This document shows positions 8,502-16,832 of a DNA stretch of 64,000 bases, piece by piece. Below the pieces are notes generated by a model. That model worked only from the letters and a program-made list of their open reading frames with translations. It ran no database searches and was not told where the DNA came from. A program made the position numbers and the translations under genes. How positions within the stretch are numbered: the stretch's first letter is position 1; each line of letters opens with the position of its first letter. Source of the stretch: Sphaerisporangium rufum (GTDB taxonomy: Bacteria; Actinomycetota; Actinomycetes; Streptosporangiales; Streptosporangiaceae); assembly GCF_016863395.1 (NCBI RefSeq), contig NZ_BOOU01000054.1, forward strand, positions 62,001-126,000. The letters are read 5' to 3'.

Positions 8502-9041
8502 GTGCAACGGCGGATGCGGGAGGGACGTCCCTGGGACGTGGATGACACAGCGGAGTTCGAGGAGTTCGTCCGCTCCAGAGGACACGCCCTGTACCGGTAC
8601 GGGGTCGTGCTGACCGGCGATCCCGACGACGCGGCCGATCTCGTCCAGGAGGCCCTGCTCCGCCTGGGTGACGCCTGGTCGCGGGTGCGCCGCAAGGACG
8701 ACCCGGAGGGCTACGTCCGGACGATCATGGTGCGCCAGCACATCAGCTGGTGGCGGCGCCGGCGGCGGGAACGCCTGGTGGACGCCGTCCCGGAGACCGG
8801 CTACCAGGACGAGCGGCTGGCGGGTGATGGGGGCCTGTGGGCGGAGATCCGCGCCCTGCCACGCCGGCAGCGGGCGGTGCTCGTGCTCCGCTACTACGAG
8901 GACCGCTCCGACGAGCAGATCGCCCGGATGCTGGGGGTCACCCCGGCGACGGTGCGCAGCCAGGCGTTCCGGGCGCTACGGAAACTCCGGGTGCTGACCT
9001 CCCGGGACGGAGTCGTACTGACGGCGAGGAGGACGCGATGA
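8502..9041 (+). CDS. SigE-family ECF RNA polymerase sigma factor
   Basis: A compact sigma-70 family protein of up to 179 residues. Region 2 is visible as GDPDDAADLVQEALLRLGDA. Region 4 is visible as LPRRQRAVLVLRYYEDRS followed by the helix-turn-helix SDEQIARMLGVTPATVRSQA. The opening AEFEEFVRSRGHALYRYG is typical of the actinobacterial SigE group. Possible starts are GTG 8502, ATG 8514 and GTG 8538; the family usually begins close to the AEFEEFV motif, so 8514 or 8538 is likely. The stop overlaps the next ATG by four bases (ATGA), so sigma factor and membrane partner are coupled. Confidence 0.9.
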   Translation: MQRRMREGRPWDVDDTAEFEEFVRSRGHALYRYGVVLTGDPDDAADLVQEALLRLGDAWSRVRRKDDPEGYVRTIMVRQHISWWRRRRRERLVDAVPETGYQDERLAGDGGLWAEIRALPRRQRAVLVLRYYEDRSDEQIARMLGVTPATVRSQAFRALRKLRVLTSRDGVVLTARRTR

Positions 9042-10414
9042 GCCGGCGTACCGAAGCGGACCTCACCGAGGTGCTGCACCGCGTTGCGGACTCGGCACCC
9101 GAACCCGCCGGCCTGTTCGCGGAACTGGCCCGGCGCCGTCGCCGGCGGCGGGCCCGGCGGCGGACGACGCTGGCCGTGGCCGCCGCCGTCGCCGCGGTGG
9201 CAGTGGCCGCTCCCGCGGCGATCCACGCGGTGGGTGACCGGTTCACGGTCATGGTCCGCCCGGATCTGGCATCCGGCTCGCCGCCCCCCGTGCCCGCTCC
9301 CCGGCGGGTGGACGCCCGGCCGGCCGAGGAGCTGTGGCCGGGGGCGATCAGGACCGTACCCGCCACCGCCGCGGACGGCCGGCCCTACCGGATCATGGCG
9401 GTGCTCGACCGCACCCGCGTGCTGCTCGGTGTCGAATCGTCGCTGGACCGGATGGATCGGCTGGAGGTCTACGACAGCGCGTCGGGCGTCCGTACCGAGT
9501 TCGCCCGGCTGAGCTCGCCGGGCATCCGGCGTTCCTTCACCGGCGTCGTCGCCGGCGAGCGGCATATCGCGTGGCGGAGCGAGTTCACCTACGACCGGCG
9601 GCGACGGACCGAGCTGTGGGCGATGCCGCGCGACGGTGGCAGACAGCGGCCAGTGGCCGTGCTCACCGGAAAGGATCAGGACGTGGAGCGCCTGCAGGAG
9701 GCCGGTGACCACCTGGTCTGGTCGACCCGCTCCGGCGGCGTTTACCGGGTGCCGCTGGGCGGCGGCACTCCCGAACGGCTCGCCGGGACGGACGGCCTGC
9801 ACCTGACCACCTGGCCGTGGGCGGCGGACGTGGCCACGCCCTCGCTGGGCGACGAGAACCAGACGCTGCTCGTCGACCTGGCGAGCGGCACCCGGCGCGC
9901 CCTGCGCCCGCGCCCGGGGGTGACCGGCTTGCGGTGCTCGCCGGACCGGTGCCTCGGCCGGGCCGGCGGCCGCATCGTGATCGGCCGGCCGGACGACCCG
10001 GAGTTGAAGCCGTTGACCGAACCGACCCTCGAAAGGGGCGTCGAACTCGGGCAGGGCCGGTTCCTGCTGGTGAGCGACCTGGTCGAGACCGCCGGCGGCG
10101 AGCGCTTCTCCGGCCTGGTCTACGACCTCGCCACCGGTGACGTCGCCGGGGTGGGCAGCGTCGTCGGGACACTCCAGACCGGCCTGACCGGAGTCGCCAT
10201 CACCTCGCCGCCGGACGGCACCTTCGCCGGCTGGCGGGCAGGCCCCCTGCAGTCGAACGAGATCTGCCGGCCGGCTCCGGAAGGTAAGGAGACGAATCCG
10301 GAGGACGTGCGGGGGGGAGCCGCGGGCGGCATGTGCCACGTCGAGATCACCGGGCCGGCCAAAGAGTTCCGGCTGCTCGACCTGACCGCCATGTCTCCCC
10401 CTCCGCCACGCTGA
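9038..10414 (+). CDS. Membrane-anchored partner of the SigE-family sigma factor (putative anti-sigma/sensor)
   Basis: A 458-residue protein. A cytoplasmic segment of about 45 residues ends in an Arg-rich stretch and is followed by one transmembrane helix (TTLAVAAAVAAVAVAAPAAI). An external domain of about 380 residues contains repeating WAMPRDGG and VYRVPLGGGTPERL motifs that look like beta-propeller blades. Genes of this layout routinely follow SigE-family sigma genes in actinobacteria and are presumed to hold or sense for them; I do not see a classical zinc anti-sigma motif. The start ATG 9038 has GAGGAGG upstream and overlaps the sigma stop. Confidence 0.75.
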   Translation: MSRRTEADLTEVLHRVADSAPEPAGLFAELARRRRRRRARRRTTLAVAAAVAAVAVAAPAAIHAVGDRFTVMVRPDLASGSPPPVPAPRRVDARPAEELWPGAIRTVPATAADGRPYRIMAVLDRTRVLLGVESSLDRMDRLEVYDSASGVRTEFARLSSPGIRRSFTGVVAGERHIAWRSEFTYDRRRRTELWAMPRDGGRQRPVAVLTGKDQDVERLQEAGDHLVWSTRSGGVYRVPLGGGTPERLAGTDGLHLTTWPWAADVATPSLGDENQTLLVDLASGTRRALRPRPGVTGLRCSPDRCLGRAGGRIVIGRPDDPELKPLTEPTLERGVELGQGRFLLVSDLVETAGGERFSGLVYDLATGDVAGVGSVVGTLQTGLTGVAITSPPDGTFAGWRAGPLQSNEICRPAPEGKETNPEDVRGGAAGGMCHVEITGPAKEFRLLDLTAMSPPPPR

Positions 10415-10422
10415 CCGGTGCG

Positions 10423-10465
10423 GTCTTCGCCGGGGGCCCGCACCGCCCACGTCCCCGGCGAAGAC
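10423..10465 (+). terminator. Strong hairpin terminator after the sigma operon
   Basis: The arms GTCTTCGCCGGGG (10423-10435) and CCCCGGCGAAGAC (10453-10465) are perfectly complementary over 13 bases with a 17-base loop. The hairpin starts 9 bases after the stop codon at 10414. Confidence 0.75.
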
Positions 10466-10488
10466 GGTCCCCAAGAACCGAGACCTTC

Positions 10489-10518
10489 TCGACCCAGGGA
10501 GGTAGAACGTGTTCTAAT
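10489..10518 (+). promoter_or_regulatory. Promoter with exact KstR-type operator for the LLM oxidoreductase
   Basis: TAGAACGTGTTCTA (10503-10516) matches the mycobacterial KstR consensus TnnAACnnGTTnnA at every fixed position. It overlaps a probable -10 TCTAAT (10513-10518), with TCGACC (10489-10494) as -35 and an 18-base spacer. Binding would block RNA polymerase. The match is seen; control by a KstR homologue is inferred. Confidence 0.65.
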
Positions 10519-10547
10519 CACGGTGATCGGCGCGGGAAGGGATGCGG

Positions 10548-11567
10548 ATGGGCGAGGATCTGCGGCTCGGGCTCAACCTCGGCTACTGGCAGCGGCACGC
10601 AGACGACGCCACCGAGACGGTGCTGGCCGCCGAGCGGCTCGGCTACGACTCGGTGTGGACGGCCGAGGCTTACGGCTCGGACGCCTTCACCCCGCTCGCC
10701 TGGTACGGCGCCCGGACCAGCCGGATCAAGCTCGGCACCAGCGTCGCGCAGATCTCCGCGCGCACCCCGGTCGCCACCGCGATGACCGCGATGACCCTGG
10801 ACCACCTCACCGGCGGCCGGCTGCTGCTCGGGATCGGCGCCTCCGGCCCGCAGGTCGTGGAGGGCTGGTACGGCGTGCCGTTCCCGCGCCCGCTGGCCCG
10901 CACCCGCGAGTACGCCGACATCATGCGCCAGGTGTGGTGCCGGGAGGAGCCGGTCACCTCGGCCGGCCCGCACTACCCGCTCCCCCACCCCGGCGGCACC
11001 GGGCTCGGCAAGCCGCTCAAGCTCATCACCCACCCGCTGCGCGCGGACATCCCGCTCTACCTCGGCGCCGAGGGCCCGAAGAACGTCGCGCTGGCCGCGG
11101 AGATCGCGCACGGCTGGCTGCCGCTGTTCGCGCTGCCCGGCGAGATCGAGCGCATGTACGGGGACGCGCTGGCCGGCGCCCGCCCGGGGTTCGACATCGC
11201 CGCGATGGTCATGGTGCTCATCACCGACGACGTGCGGGCCGCGCTGGACGGGGTGAAGATGATGCTCACCCTCTACATCGGCGGAATGGGCGCCAAGAGC
11301 CGCAACTTCCACGCCGACATCGTCGCCCGGATGGGCTACGCCGACGCCGCCCAGAAGATCCAGGAGCTGTACCTGGCCGGGCGCAAGGACGAGGCGTTCC
11401 ACGCCATCCCCGACGAACTGGCCGACGGCATCTCGCTGGTCGGCCCGGCGGGCCGGATTCGCGAGCGCCTCCAGCCGTGGCGCGACAGCCCGGTGACCAC
11501 CCTGCTCGCCATGGGCCCCCGGGACGAGCCCACCCTGCGTACGGTCCGCGACCTCGTCCTCGGCTGA
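10548..11567 (+). CDS. LLM-class F420-dependent oxidoreductase, Rv3520c-like
   Basis: A 339-residue luciferase-like TIM-barrel protein. Typical blocks are LRLGLNLGYW at the N-terminus, AERLGYDSVWTAEAYGSDAF, IKLGTSVAQI and LLLGIGASGPQVVEGWYG. These match F420-dependent flavin-type oxidoreductases, and the opening resembles the Rv3520c group. It would reduce or oxidise a small carbonyl or alcohol using coenzyme F420. ATG 10548 is six bases after GGGAAGGG; the in-frame ATG 10542 directly abuts that site and is unlikely. The KstR-type box upstream hints at a role in steroid or lipid catabolism, since Rv3520c is encoded within the M. tuberculosis cholesterol cluster. Confidence 0.87.
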   Translation: MGEDLRLGLNLGYWQRHADDATETVLAAERLGYDSVWTAEAYGSDAFTPLAWYGARTSRIKLGTSVAQISARTPVATAMTAMTLDHLTGGRLLLGIGASGPQVVEGWYGVPFPRPLARTREYADIMRQVWCREEPVTSAGPHYPLPHPGGTGLGKPLKLITHPLRADIPLYLGAEGPKNVALAAEIAHGWLPLFALPGEIERMYGDALAGARPGFDIAAMVMVLITDDVRAALDGVKMMLTLYIGGMGAKSRNFHADIVARMGYADAAQKIQELYLAGRKDEAFHAIPDELADGISLVGPAGRIRERLQPWRDSPVTTLLAMGPRDEPTLRTVRDLVLG

Positions 11568-11690
11568 CGGCGCGGACGCGGCTGAACGCCTCCCGGTGGA
11601 GTCCGGCTCCCGCCTGACCGGCCACCGGCCGGGCCGCCGGCGCCTCCGCGCCTGGCGCGGCGCCCCCACGGCGGCCCGGGGTGCCGCTCA

Positions 11691-13583
11691 TCAGGCGGCG
11701 GTCGCCAGACCAGGGTGCCGCCGGTGCCGCAGCCAGATCCACAGGCCGGCGCCGTACATGGCCAGACCGAGCGAGATCATGAACACGATCGTCGGCCACT
11801 GCAGCCACTCAGGCAGGTAGAGGGCCAGGAACCAGCTGCGCGTCCCGCTCCCGTTCAGCTTGGTGATCGCCGGCACGACGCCCTGCGGGAACAGCGGGAT
11901 CGCGCCGAAGCCCCAGCAGACGCCGGAGATGATCTGTTCGCGCCGGGGGAGGTCGGGCCGCGCCTTGGTCGCGGGGCGGCGACCGGTTCGCAGCAGCTCC
12001 AGCAGTTCGGGCCCCTGCGCGGTCAGCCGCCGCTGGGCGAGCAGCCCGAAGCCCCAGGCGCACAGCACGCCGGTGACCAGGCCCGCGATGACACCCGGCC
12101 AGCCGTATCGCCAGGCGATCAGCCCCGCCGGGGCGGCGGTGAGCGCGCACAGGGCCAGCACGACGTACACCTGGCCGGTGGCCGAGCCCTCGTCCTCGGT
12201 GGCGCGCAGCGGGTTGCCCGACCTGCGGTGCGGGTCGATGCCCGGCACCAGGCCGTACGCCGACACCAGCGGTACCAGCCCGGCCCCGCCGCCGAGCAGC
12301 GCCGCCAGCAGCGTGAGGATCATCGGCCACGGGCCGTCCACCGCCGCGGTCAGCACCACGGTCAGCACGACGGCGGGCGGGCCGACGATCAGCAGCCAGG
12401 CGAGCTGCCTGCCCCGGACGTCTTCGGCGCCCGGAGTCATAATCGTCAGCCAGAGGGCGGTGCCGTCGCTCCCGTACAGGTTGGCCGACATGCCCGCGGC
12501 CATCACGATGAAGATCAGGCCGGCCCAGGGAAGCATGCCCGGCCAGCCGACCAGGAGCGGCGCCGCGGCGAACGCCAGGCCGTAGGCGAGGGCGAAGGAG
12601 AGCTGGTGGATGCGGACGAGGTCCCGCGACCAGGTGCGCAGTTCCTTGCCCAGCACGGCCCGGCTCTGCGGCACCGTCCGGCCGGCGGAACCGGCGGAAC
12701 CGGCAGGGCTGCCGGAATCCGTCGGGCCGGCGGAACCGACCGAGCCGGTCGAGCCGGTCGAGCCGTCCGATGCCGGCCGCGCGCCGGCCCGCGGTGCCTG
12801 ATCCGCCGCGCGTCCCGGCCGACGGCCCGGCCGCCCGCCGGACCGGTTCGTGGCGGTGGTACGCCTGGTCAGCAACGCGGCCCAGGCGGCCAACAGCAGG
12901 GCCACCAGCAGCGCCAGCGCGGCCAGCGCCGTGACGGCCTGACCCGGCTCGCCCTGGACCGCCAGCACCCCCCACCCGGACGGCAGGTAGCGGATGAACT
13001 CCGGCATGCCACCGTTCGCGCCGAAAGCCACCGGGAACACCCAGACCTGTCCGAGCGCCGCCAGCAGCGTTCCGTTGATCAGTCCGGCCGGCACCGCGCC
13101 CAGCCGCGACCGCAGCACGATCCCGAGAACCGCCACGGCGACCTTCGACAGCAGCACGAACACGGCCAGCTGCAACGCCACCGCCGGCAGGGCGACCAGT
13201 GCGGCACCGGCGCCGTGCCGCGCGCCCTCCACCACCAGCCCGACCAGGGCGAGCAGGCTCACCACGGGCGCCACCCCGACGAACGCCGACACCAGCAATC
13301 CGGTGGCCTGCCGCCGCGGCGGCAGGCCCACCAGGGTGAAGTACTCCGGGCGCAGCGTCTCGTCCCCGCCACCGGCGAAGACCGGCCCGAGGATCCAGCC
13401 GAGCATCCACCCGGCGTACGCGGCGGGCAGCAGCGCGGGGGCGGACACGGCGAGCACGATCGTGCCGACCGCCAGTGCCGCGCCGAGGATCCCGCCGATC
13501 GCGACGAACCCGGCGCGCCGGCCGGTCATCGAGTGCCGCAAGACGGCGATCTTCATCCGGGCCATGATCAGCTCGACAGCCAC
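11691..13583 (-). CDS. ABC exporter membrane protein (large hydrophobic permease)
   Basis: A 630-residue hydrophobic protein with about twelve predicted transmembrane segments in two blocks. The blocks are separated by a linker of about 70 residues rich in Gly, Ser and Arg (TGSTGSVGSAGPTDSGS). The gene overlaps the ATPase gene by 16 bases. GTG 13583 has AAGGGG five bases upstream, while ATG 13565 is an alternative. It is the last gene of a TetR-ATPase-permease operon. No standard ABC-2 signature is obvious, so the permease call rests on topology and on the coupled ATPase. Confidence 0.8.
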   Translation of the reverse strand: MAVELIMARMKIAVLRHSMTGRRAGFVAIGGILGAALAVGTIVLAVSAPALLPAAYAGWMLGWILGPVFAGGGDETLRPEYFTLVGLPPRRQATGLLVSAFVGVAPVVSLLALVGLVVEGARHGAGAALVALPAVALQLAVFVLLSKVAVAVLGIVLRSRLGAVPAGLINGTLLAALGQVWVFPVAFGANGGMPEFIRYLPSGWGVLAVQGEPGQAVTALAALALLVALLLAAWAALLTRRTTATNRSGGRPGRRPGRAADQAPRAGARPASDGSTGSTGSVGSAGPTDSGSPAGSAGSAGRTVPQSRAVLGKELRTWSRDLVRIHQLSFALAYGLAFAAAPLLVGWPGMLPWAGLIFIVMAAGMSANLYGSDGTALWLTIMTPGAEDVRGRQLAWLLIVGPPAVVLTVVLTAAVDGPWPMILTLLAALLGGGAGLVPLVSAYGLVPGIDPHRRSGNPLRATEDEGSATGQVYVVLALCALTAAPAGLIAWRYGWPGVIAGLVTGVLCAWGFGLLAQRRLTAQGPELLELLRTGRRPATKARPDLPRREQIISGVCWGFGAIPLFPQGVVPAITKLNGSGTRSWFLALYLPEWLQWPTIVFMISLGLAMYGAGLWIWLRHRRHPGLATAA

Positions 13584-14329
13584 GACAACCCCTTCGCGGC
13601 GCCGCCGTCACCGGCCGCGACGAGTTCCACGAACCGCTTCTCCAGCGACCCAGCACCGCTGACCTCCGCCAGCGTGCCGTGCGCGACGACCCGGCCCTTG
13701 TCGATCACCGCGACGTGGTCGCACAGCTGCTCCACCAGCGCCATCACGTGGCTGGACAGCACCACCGAGCCGCCGCCCGCCACGAACCCGCGCAGGATCT
13801 CCTTGATCGTCGCCGCCGACACCGGGTCCACCGCCTCGAACGGCTCGTCCAGCACCAGCAGCCGGGGGGCGTGCAGCAGCGCCGTCGCCAGGCCGATCTT
13901 CTTGCGCATGCCGGTCGAGTACTCGACCACCAGCGTGTTCTCCGCCGCGTCCAGCTCCAGCAGGGCCAGCAGTTCCTCCGCCCGCTCGGCCACCACCCGC
14001 TCGGGCAGGCCTCGGAGCAGGCCAAGGTAGGTCAGCACCTCCCGCCCGGTCAGCCGCTCGGGCATCGCCAGGCCGTCGGGCAGCACGCCGACCAGCTCCT
14101 TGGCCCGCCGCCCGGAATCCGCCCAGACATCGATGTCGAAGATCCGGGCGGTGCCGCCGTCCGGGCGCAACAGCCCGACTCCCATCGACAGGGTGGTCGT
14201 CTTGCCGGCCCCGTTCTGCCCGACCAGGCCGTAGAAGGACCCCTGCGGGATGGCGAGGTCGAGGTGGTCGACGGCGGTCTTCGCACCGTAGACCTTGGTG
14301 AGACCGGCGAGGTCGAGCGCCGCGGTCAT
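13568..14329 (-). CDS. ABC transporter ATP-binding protein
   Basis: A 253-residue ABC ATPase with Walker A GQNGAGKTTT, Walker B LLVLDEPFEAVDP and a switch histidine in LSSHVMALVEQ. The signature is degenerate (YSTGMRKK instead of LSGGQ), a form seen in ABC-2 exporters of the EcsA/CcmA type. The ATG at 14329 overlaps the TetR stop (ATGA), and its 3' end overlaps the permease start, so all three genes are coupled. The substrate is unknown. Confidence 0.9.
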   Translation of the reverse strand: MTAALDLAGLTKVYGAKTAVDHLDLAIPQGSFYGLVGQNGAGKTTTLSMGVGLLRPDGGTARIFDIDVWADSGRRAKELVGVLPDGLAMPERLTGREVLTYLGLLRGLPERVVAERAEELLALLELDAAENTLVVEYSTGMRKKIGLATALLHAPRLLVLDEPFEAVDPVSAATIKEILRGFVAGGGSVVLSSHVMALVEQLCDHVAVIDKGRVVAHGTLAEVSGAGSLEKRFVELVAAGDGGAAKGLSWLSS

Positions 14330-14931
14330 GGCCGCCTCCGGGTGGCGAGGGTGAACAGGGTGACCAGCTCCCGGGCGAGCAGCTCAAGGTCGAGGTCGGG
14401 GTTCCGCAGCAGCTCCGCCGGCACCGCGTCCACCGCCCCGCGGATCGCGATGGCCATCGAACGCGGGTCGAACTCCCGGAACTCGCCCGTGGTCCGGCCC
14501 CAGGCCAGCACCTTCTCGATGTCCCGGAGCGCGGTCTCGTGCTGCGCCGCGTAGGGCCCGGGCGTCTCGGTGCCGCCGCAGGCATGCGTGACGATCTCCA
14601 CCAGGGCGAAGAGCGGCTTGCGGTGGCGGTCCATGAACGCGAGGTTCGTCTCGAAGTAGACGCGCAGGGCGTCGGTCGCCGTGGACTGCGCGACGATGGC
14701 GGGCTCCATCATCGAGGTCGCCATCATGGCGACCTCGGCGACGACGGCCTGGATGAGCTCATCCTTGCTCCCGAAATGGTAAGAGATCGATCCGGGCGAG
14801 AGCTCGGCCAGTTCTGCGATCTTCGCCAGCGACGTACGGGTGTATCCCAGGGTCGCGATGGCCTCGATCGCGCACTCGATGATCTGAGCCCGTCGCGCCT
14901 CTTCGATGAACGTCCGCTTTCCTAACGGCAC
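14326..14931 (-). CDS. TetR/AcrR-family transcriptional regulator
   Basis: A 201-residue TetR protein. The DNA-binding domain is RAQIIECAIEAIATLGYTRT followed by SLAKIAELAELSPGSISYHF and GSKDELI. The C-terminal ligand domain is helical. GTG 14931 is preferred over TTG 14937 because the -10 element ends at 14941 and predicts a transcript starting near 14934, giving a leaderless mRNA; no Shine-Dalgarno is visible. It is the first gene of the operon and probably represses it through the dyad over the promoter. Confidence 0.88.
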   Translation of the reverse strand: MPLGKRTFIEEARRAQIIECAIEAIATLGYTRTSLAKIAELAELSPGSISYHFGSKDELIQAVVAEVAMMATSMMEPAIVAQSTATDALRVYFETNLAFMDRHRKPLFALVEIVTHACGGTETPGPYAAQHETALRDIEKVLAWGRTTGEFREFDPRSMAIAIRGAVDAVPAELLRNPDLDLELLARELVTLFTLATRRRP

Positions 14932-14940
14932 GTTCAAGAC

Positions 14941-14968
14941 TTTAAACGATCATTCAAATCTCTGGCAA
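14941..14968 (-). promoter_or_regulatory. Leaderless promoter and GATC-centred dyad of the TetR operon
   Basis: On the minus strand TTGCCA (14968-14963) and TTTAAA (14946-14941) are separated by 16 bases. An imperfect palindrome (14941-14958) centred on GATC and symmetric at 14 of 18 positions overlies the -10 element and spacer. The position is suitable for TetR autorepression. Confidence 0.5.
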
Positions 14969-15163
14969 GACCTACTCGATCTTGGCAGGACATCGCCTCG
15001 GTGATCACATTTGGAGTCGCTCCCGGACGCCGGACCCGCGGCGGTCCCCCGCGCGCCATGGCCGCGTCCGCGAGCGGCCCCGGTCGTGGCGCGACAGCCC
15101 GGGGACCACCCTGCTCGCCATGTCCCTGTCCGGCGCTTCCTGGGGTGGCCTCGGCGGGACCGG

Positions 15164-15793
15164 TCAGGCCGGGTCGCTGAGGATCAGCCGGGCCGCCAGT
15201 ACGCCGTAGACCGTGCCGGCCAGCCGGTCCAGCCATCGCCGCGCCGCCCGGTGCCGGAGCAGGCGGCGCCCGGCGCCGCCGGCGGCACCACCGAGGATCA
15301 GGTCCACGGCCAGCCCCAGCGCCAGGAACGCGAGCCCGAGCACGAACAGCTGAACCGTCTCCCGCCCCAGGACCGGGTCGACGAACTGCGGAAGGAACGC
15401 CAGGTAGAACAGCACGATCTTCGGATTGGCCAGGTTGTTGACCAGGCCGCGCACGAACACCGGCCCCAGCCGTTCCGGCGCCGCGCGATCCGGGACGGCC
15501 GGTACGCCGTCGGACGTCCGGAACGCCCGGACCGCCAGCCACAACAGGTAGGCGGCACCACCGAACCGCAACAGGTCCATGGCCATCGGGGCCGCTCGGA
15601 GCACCGCCCCCAGGCCGAGCGCCACCGCACAGGTGTGCACCAGCATCCCGGCGGCGGCACCGCAGGCGGCGGCCCAGCCCGCCCGCCGCCCGCCGGCCAT
15701 GCCCAGCGCGACGATGAACAGCATGCCCGGGCCGGGCGTTACCTGGATGACCAGCGCGGCGAGCAGGAACGCGGTGAACAGTTGCATGTTCAT
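15164..15793 (-). CDS. LysE/RhtB-family translocator (amino-acid exporter)
   Basis: A 209-residue membrane protein with the LysE layout. The N-terminal helix is followed by the family motif VIQVTPGPGMLFIVA. Further blocks are AGWAAACGAAAGMLVHT, LLRFGGAAYLLWLAVRAF and FVRGLVNNLANPKIVLFY, and about six transmembrane helices are expected. Such proteins export lysine, homoserine, threonine or related compounds; specificity cannot be read from sequence. ATG 15793 has AAGGGG about eight bases upstream. It is monocistronic. Confidence 0.9.
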   Translation of the reverse strand: MNMQLFTAFLLAALVIQVTPGPGMLFIVALGMAGGRRAGWAAACGAAAGMLVHTCAVALGLGAVLRAAPMAMDLLRFGGAAYLLWLAVRAFRTSDGVPAVPDRAAPERLGPVFVRGLVNNLANPKIVLFYLAFLPQFVDPVLGRETVQLFVLGLAFLALGLAVDLILGGAAGGAGRRLLRHRAARRWLDRLAGTVYGVLAARLILSDPA

Positions 15794-16179
15794 CGACGTG
15801 CCCCTTCTGGTCGTGGGTGAGACATGTGCACCGTTCCTGAGGATCGCACGCAGTGGGTGAGGTGCGGCGATAGGATTCCGGCGGCGAACACGCATGGTAA
15901 ATGCATCATCGAGTGCTACGCAAACTACGACAAAACAGAATCAAACCTATTGGCGGTCAACGAGGAGGTCGGCAGCACATCTACATCCGCCGGCAAATAC
16001 TCTCGAGTACGCACAAATCCCTTGCTTTTGGACGCCCTGTATGCGCCCATGCACAGTTCTCTTAATTACGAGGCTAAACCGATTCCACCGATCATCCCGT
16101 CCACCTCGCCCGCCTCTGGTAGGACGCGCCGGCTGTTCAGACCAGGACGAAGACGACCGTGCTTCTTCCGAGGGAAAAC
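15794..16179. other. Low-GC intergenic stretch without a convincing gene
   Basis: These 386 bases separate LysE from the split hypothetical gene. GC falls to about 43 percent at 15901-15960 and 50 percent at 16021-16080, far below the window norm. Two reading frames stay open (from 15824 and 15894), but neither has a good ribosome-binding site or actinobacterial third-position GC bias. It may be a degraded gene or the edge of transferred DNA. Confidence 0.5.
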
Positions 16180-16242
16180 GTGTTCAATGTGGAGCAACTT
16201 CTGGGCATACTTCAGCGTGTGGGCGATGGAGGCAAGCCGTGA
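16180..16242 (+). CDS. Small upstream ORF (20 residues) coupled to the split hypothetical gene
   Basis: GTG 16180 follows GAGGG by five bases and encodes a 20-residue peptide rich in hydrophobic and charged residues (VFNVEQLLGILQRVGDGGKP). Its stop overlaps the next GTG start in a GTGA arrangement. GTG 16159 in the same frame is an alternative start. It could be a leader peptide driving coupled translation or the remnant of a longer gene; a stop at 16120 closes the frame upstream. Confidence 0.4.
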   Translation: MFNVEQLLGILQRVGDGGKP

Positions 16243-16832
16243 GCGTTGCACAGCGTGACGACGCGAGGTCGTTCCAGCCTGCGAACGACCTCAGCCCCGC
16301 TGCGATCGAGGCCTTTCTCAAAGTGGCCGGCTGGGAACAGGTCGATAAGCGTGACGGAGTCTTTGCGGTCTGGGAGTCGGAACGAGAGGACGCGAGTCTC
16401 CTGCTTCCGTACAACCGCGCCTACAGAGACTATCGGGCGCGACTCTCGGACGCTTTGGAGACGATAGCCGATATCTACAAGCTCACCAGCAGCGAAGCAC
16501 TGGAGCTTAAGATCACAGGAGCCCAGAGCGACATTCTCCTCCTTCGGGCCGATCAGCCGACGATTGATGGCTCGATTCCACTGGAAGAGGCTCAGGGTCT
16601 ACTTTCCGGCGTCAACCAGATGATGCTGGCAGCGGCTTGCAGCGCAATACGACCCCGAGCGTCCAACAGAGGACGAAAGCCTGAGGCAGCGGCAGAATTC
16701 CTCAAGGAAGTCCGCATGGGGCACACCATGCGGGGCAGCTTCGTGATCACCATCTATGCTCGGCACGACGATCCCGGGTCGAGGAACCACCGGCCACGGA
16801 TGTCGGGTCGATCCTGGAGACAAAATCCGTGA
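16239..16832 (+). CDS. Conserved hypothetical protein, N-terminal part (frame breaks near 16770)
   Basis: The frame from GTG 16239 gives 197 residues. The first ~175 read as a folded protein: LSPAAIEAFLKVAGWEQVDK, YRARLSDALETIADIYKLT, then AAEFLKEVRMGHTMRGSFVI. After the ARHDD at about 16758-16772 the translation loses character and stops at 16830. The other frame carries on sensibly (EEPPATDVGSILETKSVREE) into the next ORF, so this looks like the first half of one gene. The pair resembles a conserved actinobacterial family of unknown function that I know only as a hypothetical protein of about 350 residues. GC content is well below that of the neighbours. Confidence 0.6.
   Translation: MSVAQRDDARSFQPANDLSPAAIEAFLKVAGWEQVDKRDGVFAVWESEREDASLLLPYNRAYRDYRARLSDALETIADIYKLTSSEALELKITGAQSDILLLRADQPTIDGSIPLEEAQGLLSGVNQMMLAAACSAIRPRASNRGRKPEAAAEFLKEVRMGHTMRGSFVITIYARHDDPGSRNHRPRMSGRSWRQNP

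Noticed and set aside
15894-16238. In-frame 115-codon N-terminal extension of the split hypothetical gene
   Set aside because: Non-globular composition and no ribosome-binding site. GTG 16239 is coupled to the small upstream ORF and starts the recognisable protein.
15824-16258. 144-codon open frame in the low-GC stretch
   Set aside because: Parts look protein-like (ESNLLAVNEEVG), but there is no ribosome-binding site, no codon bias and no family. It may be a decayed gene but cannot be supported.
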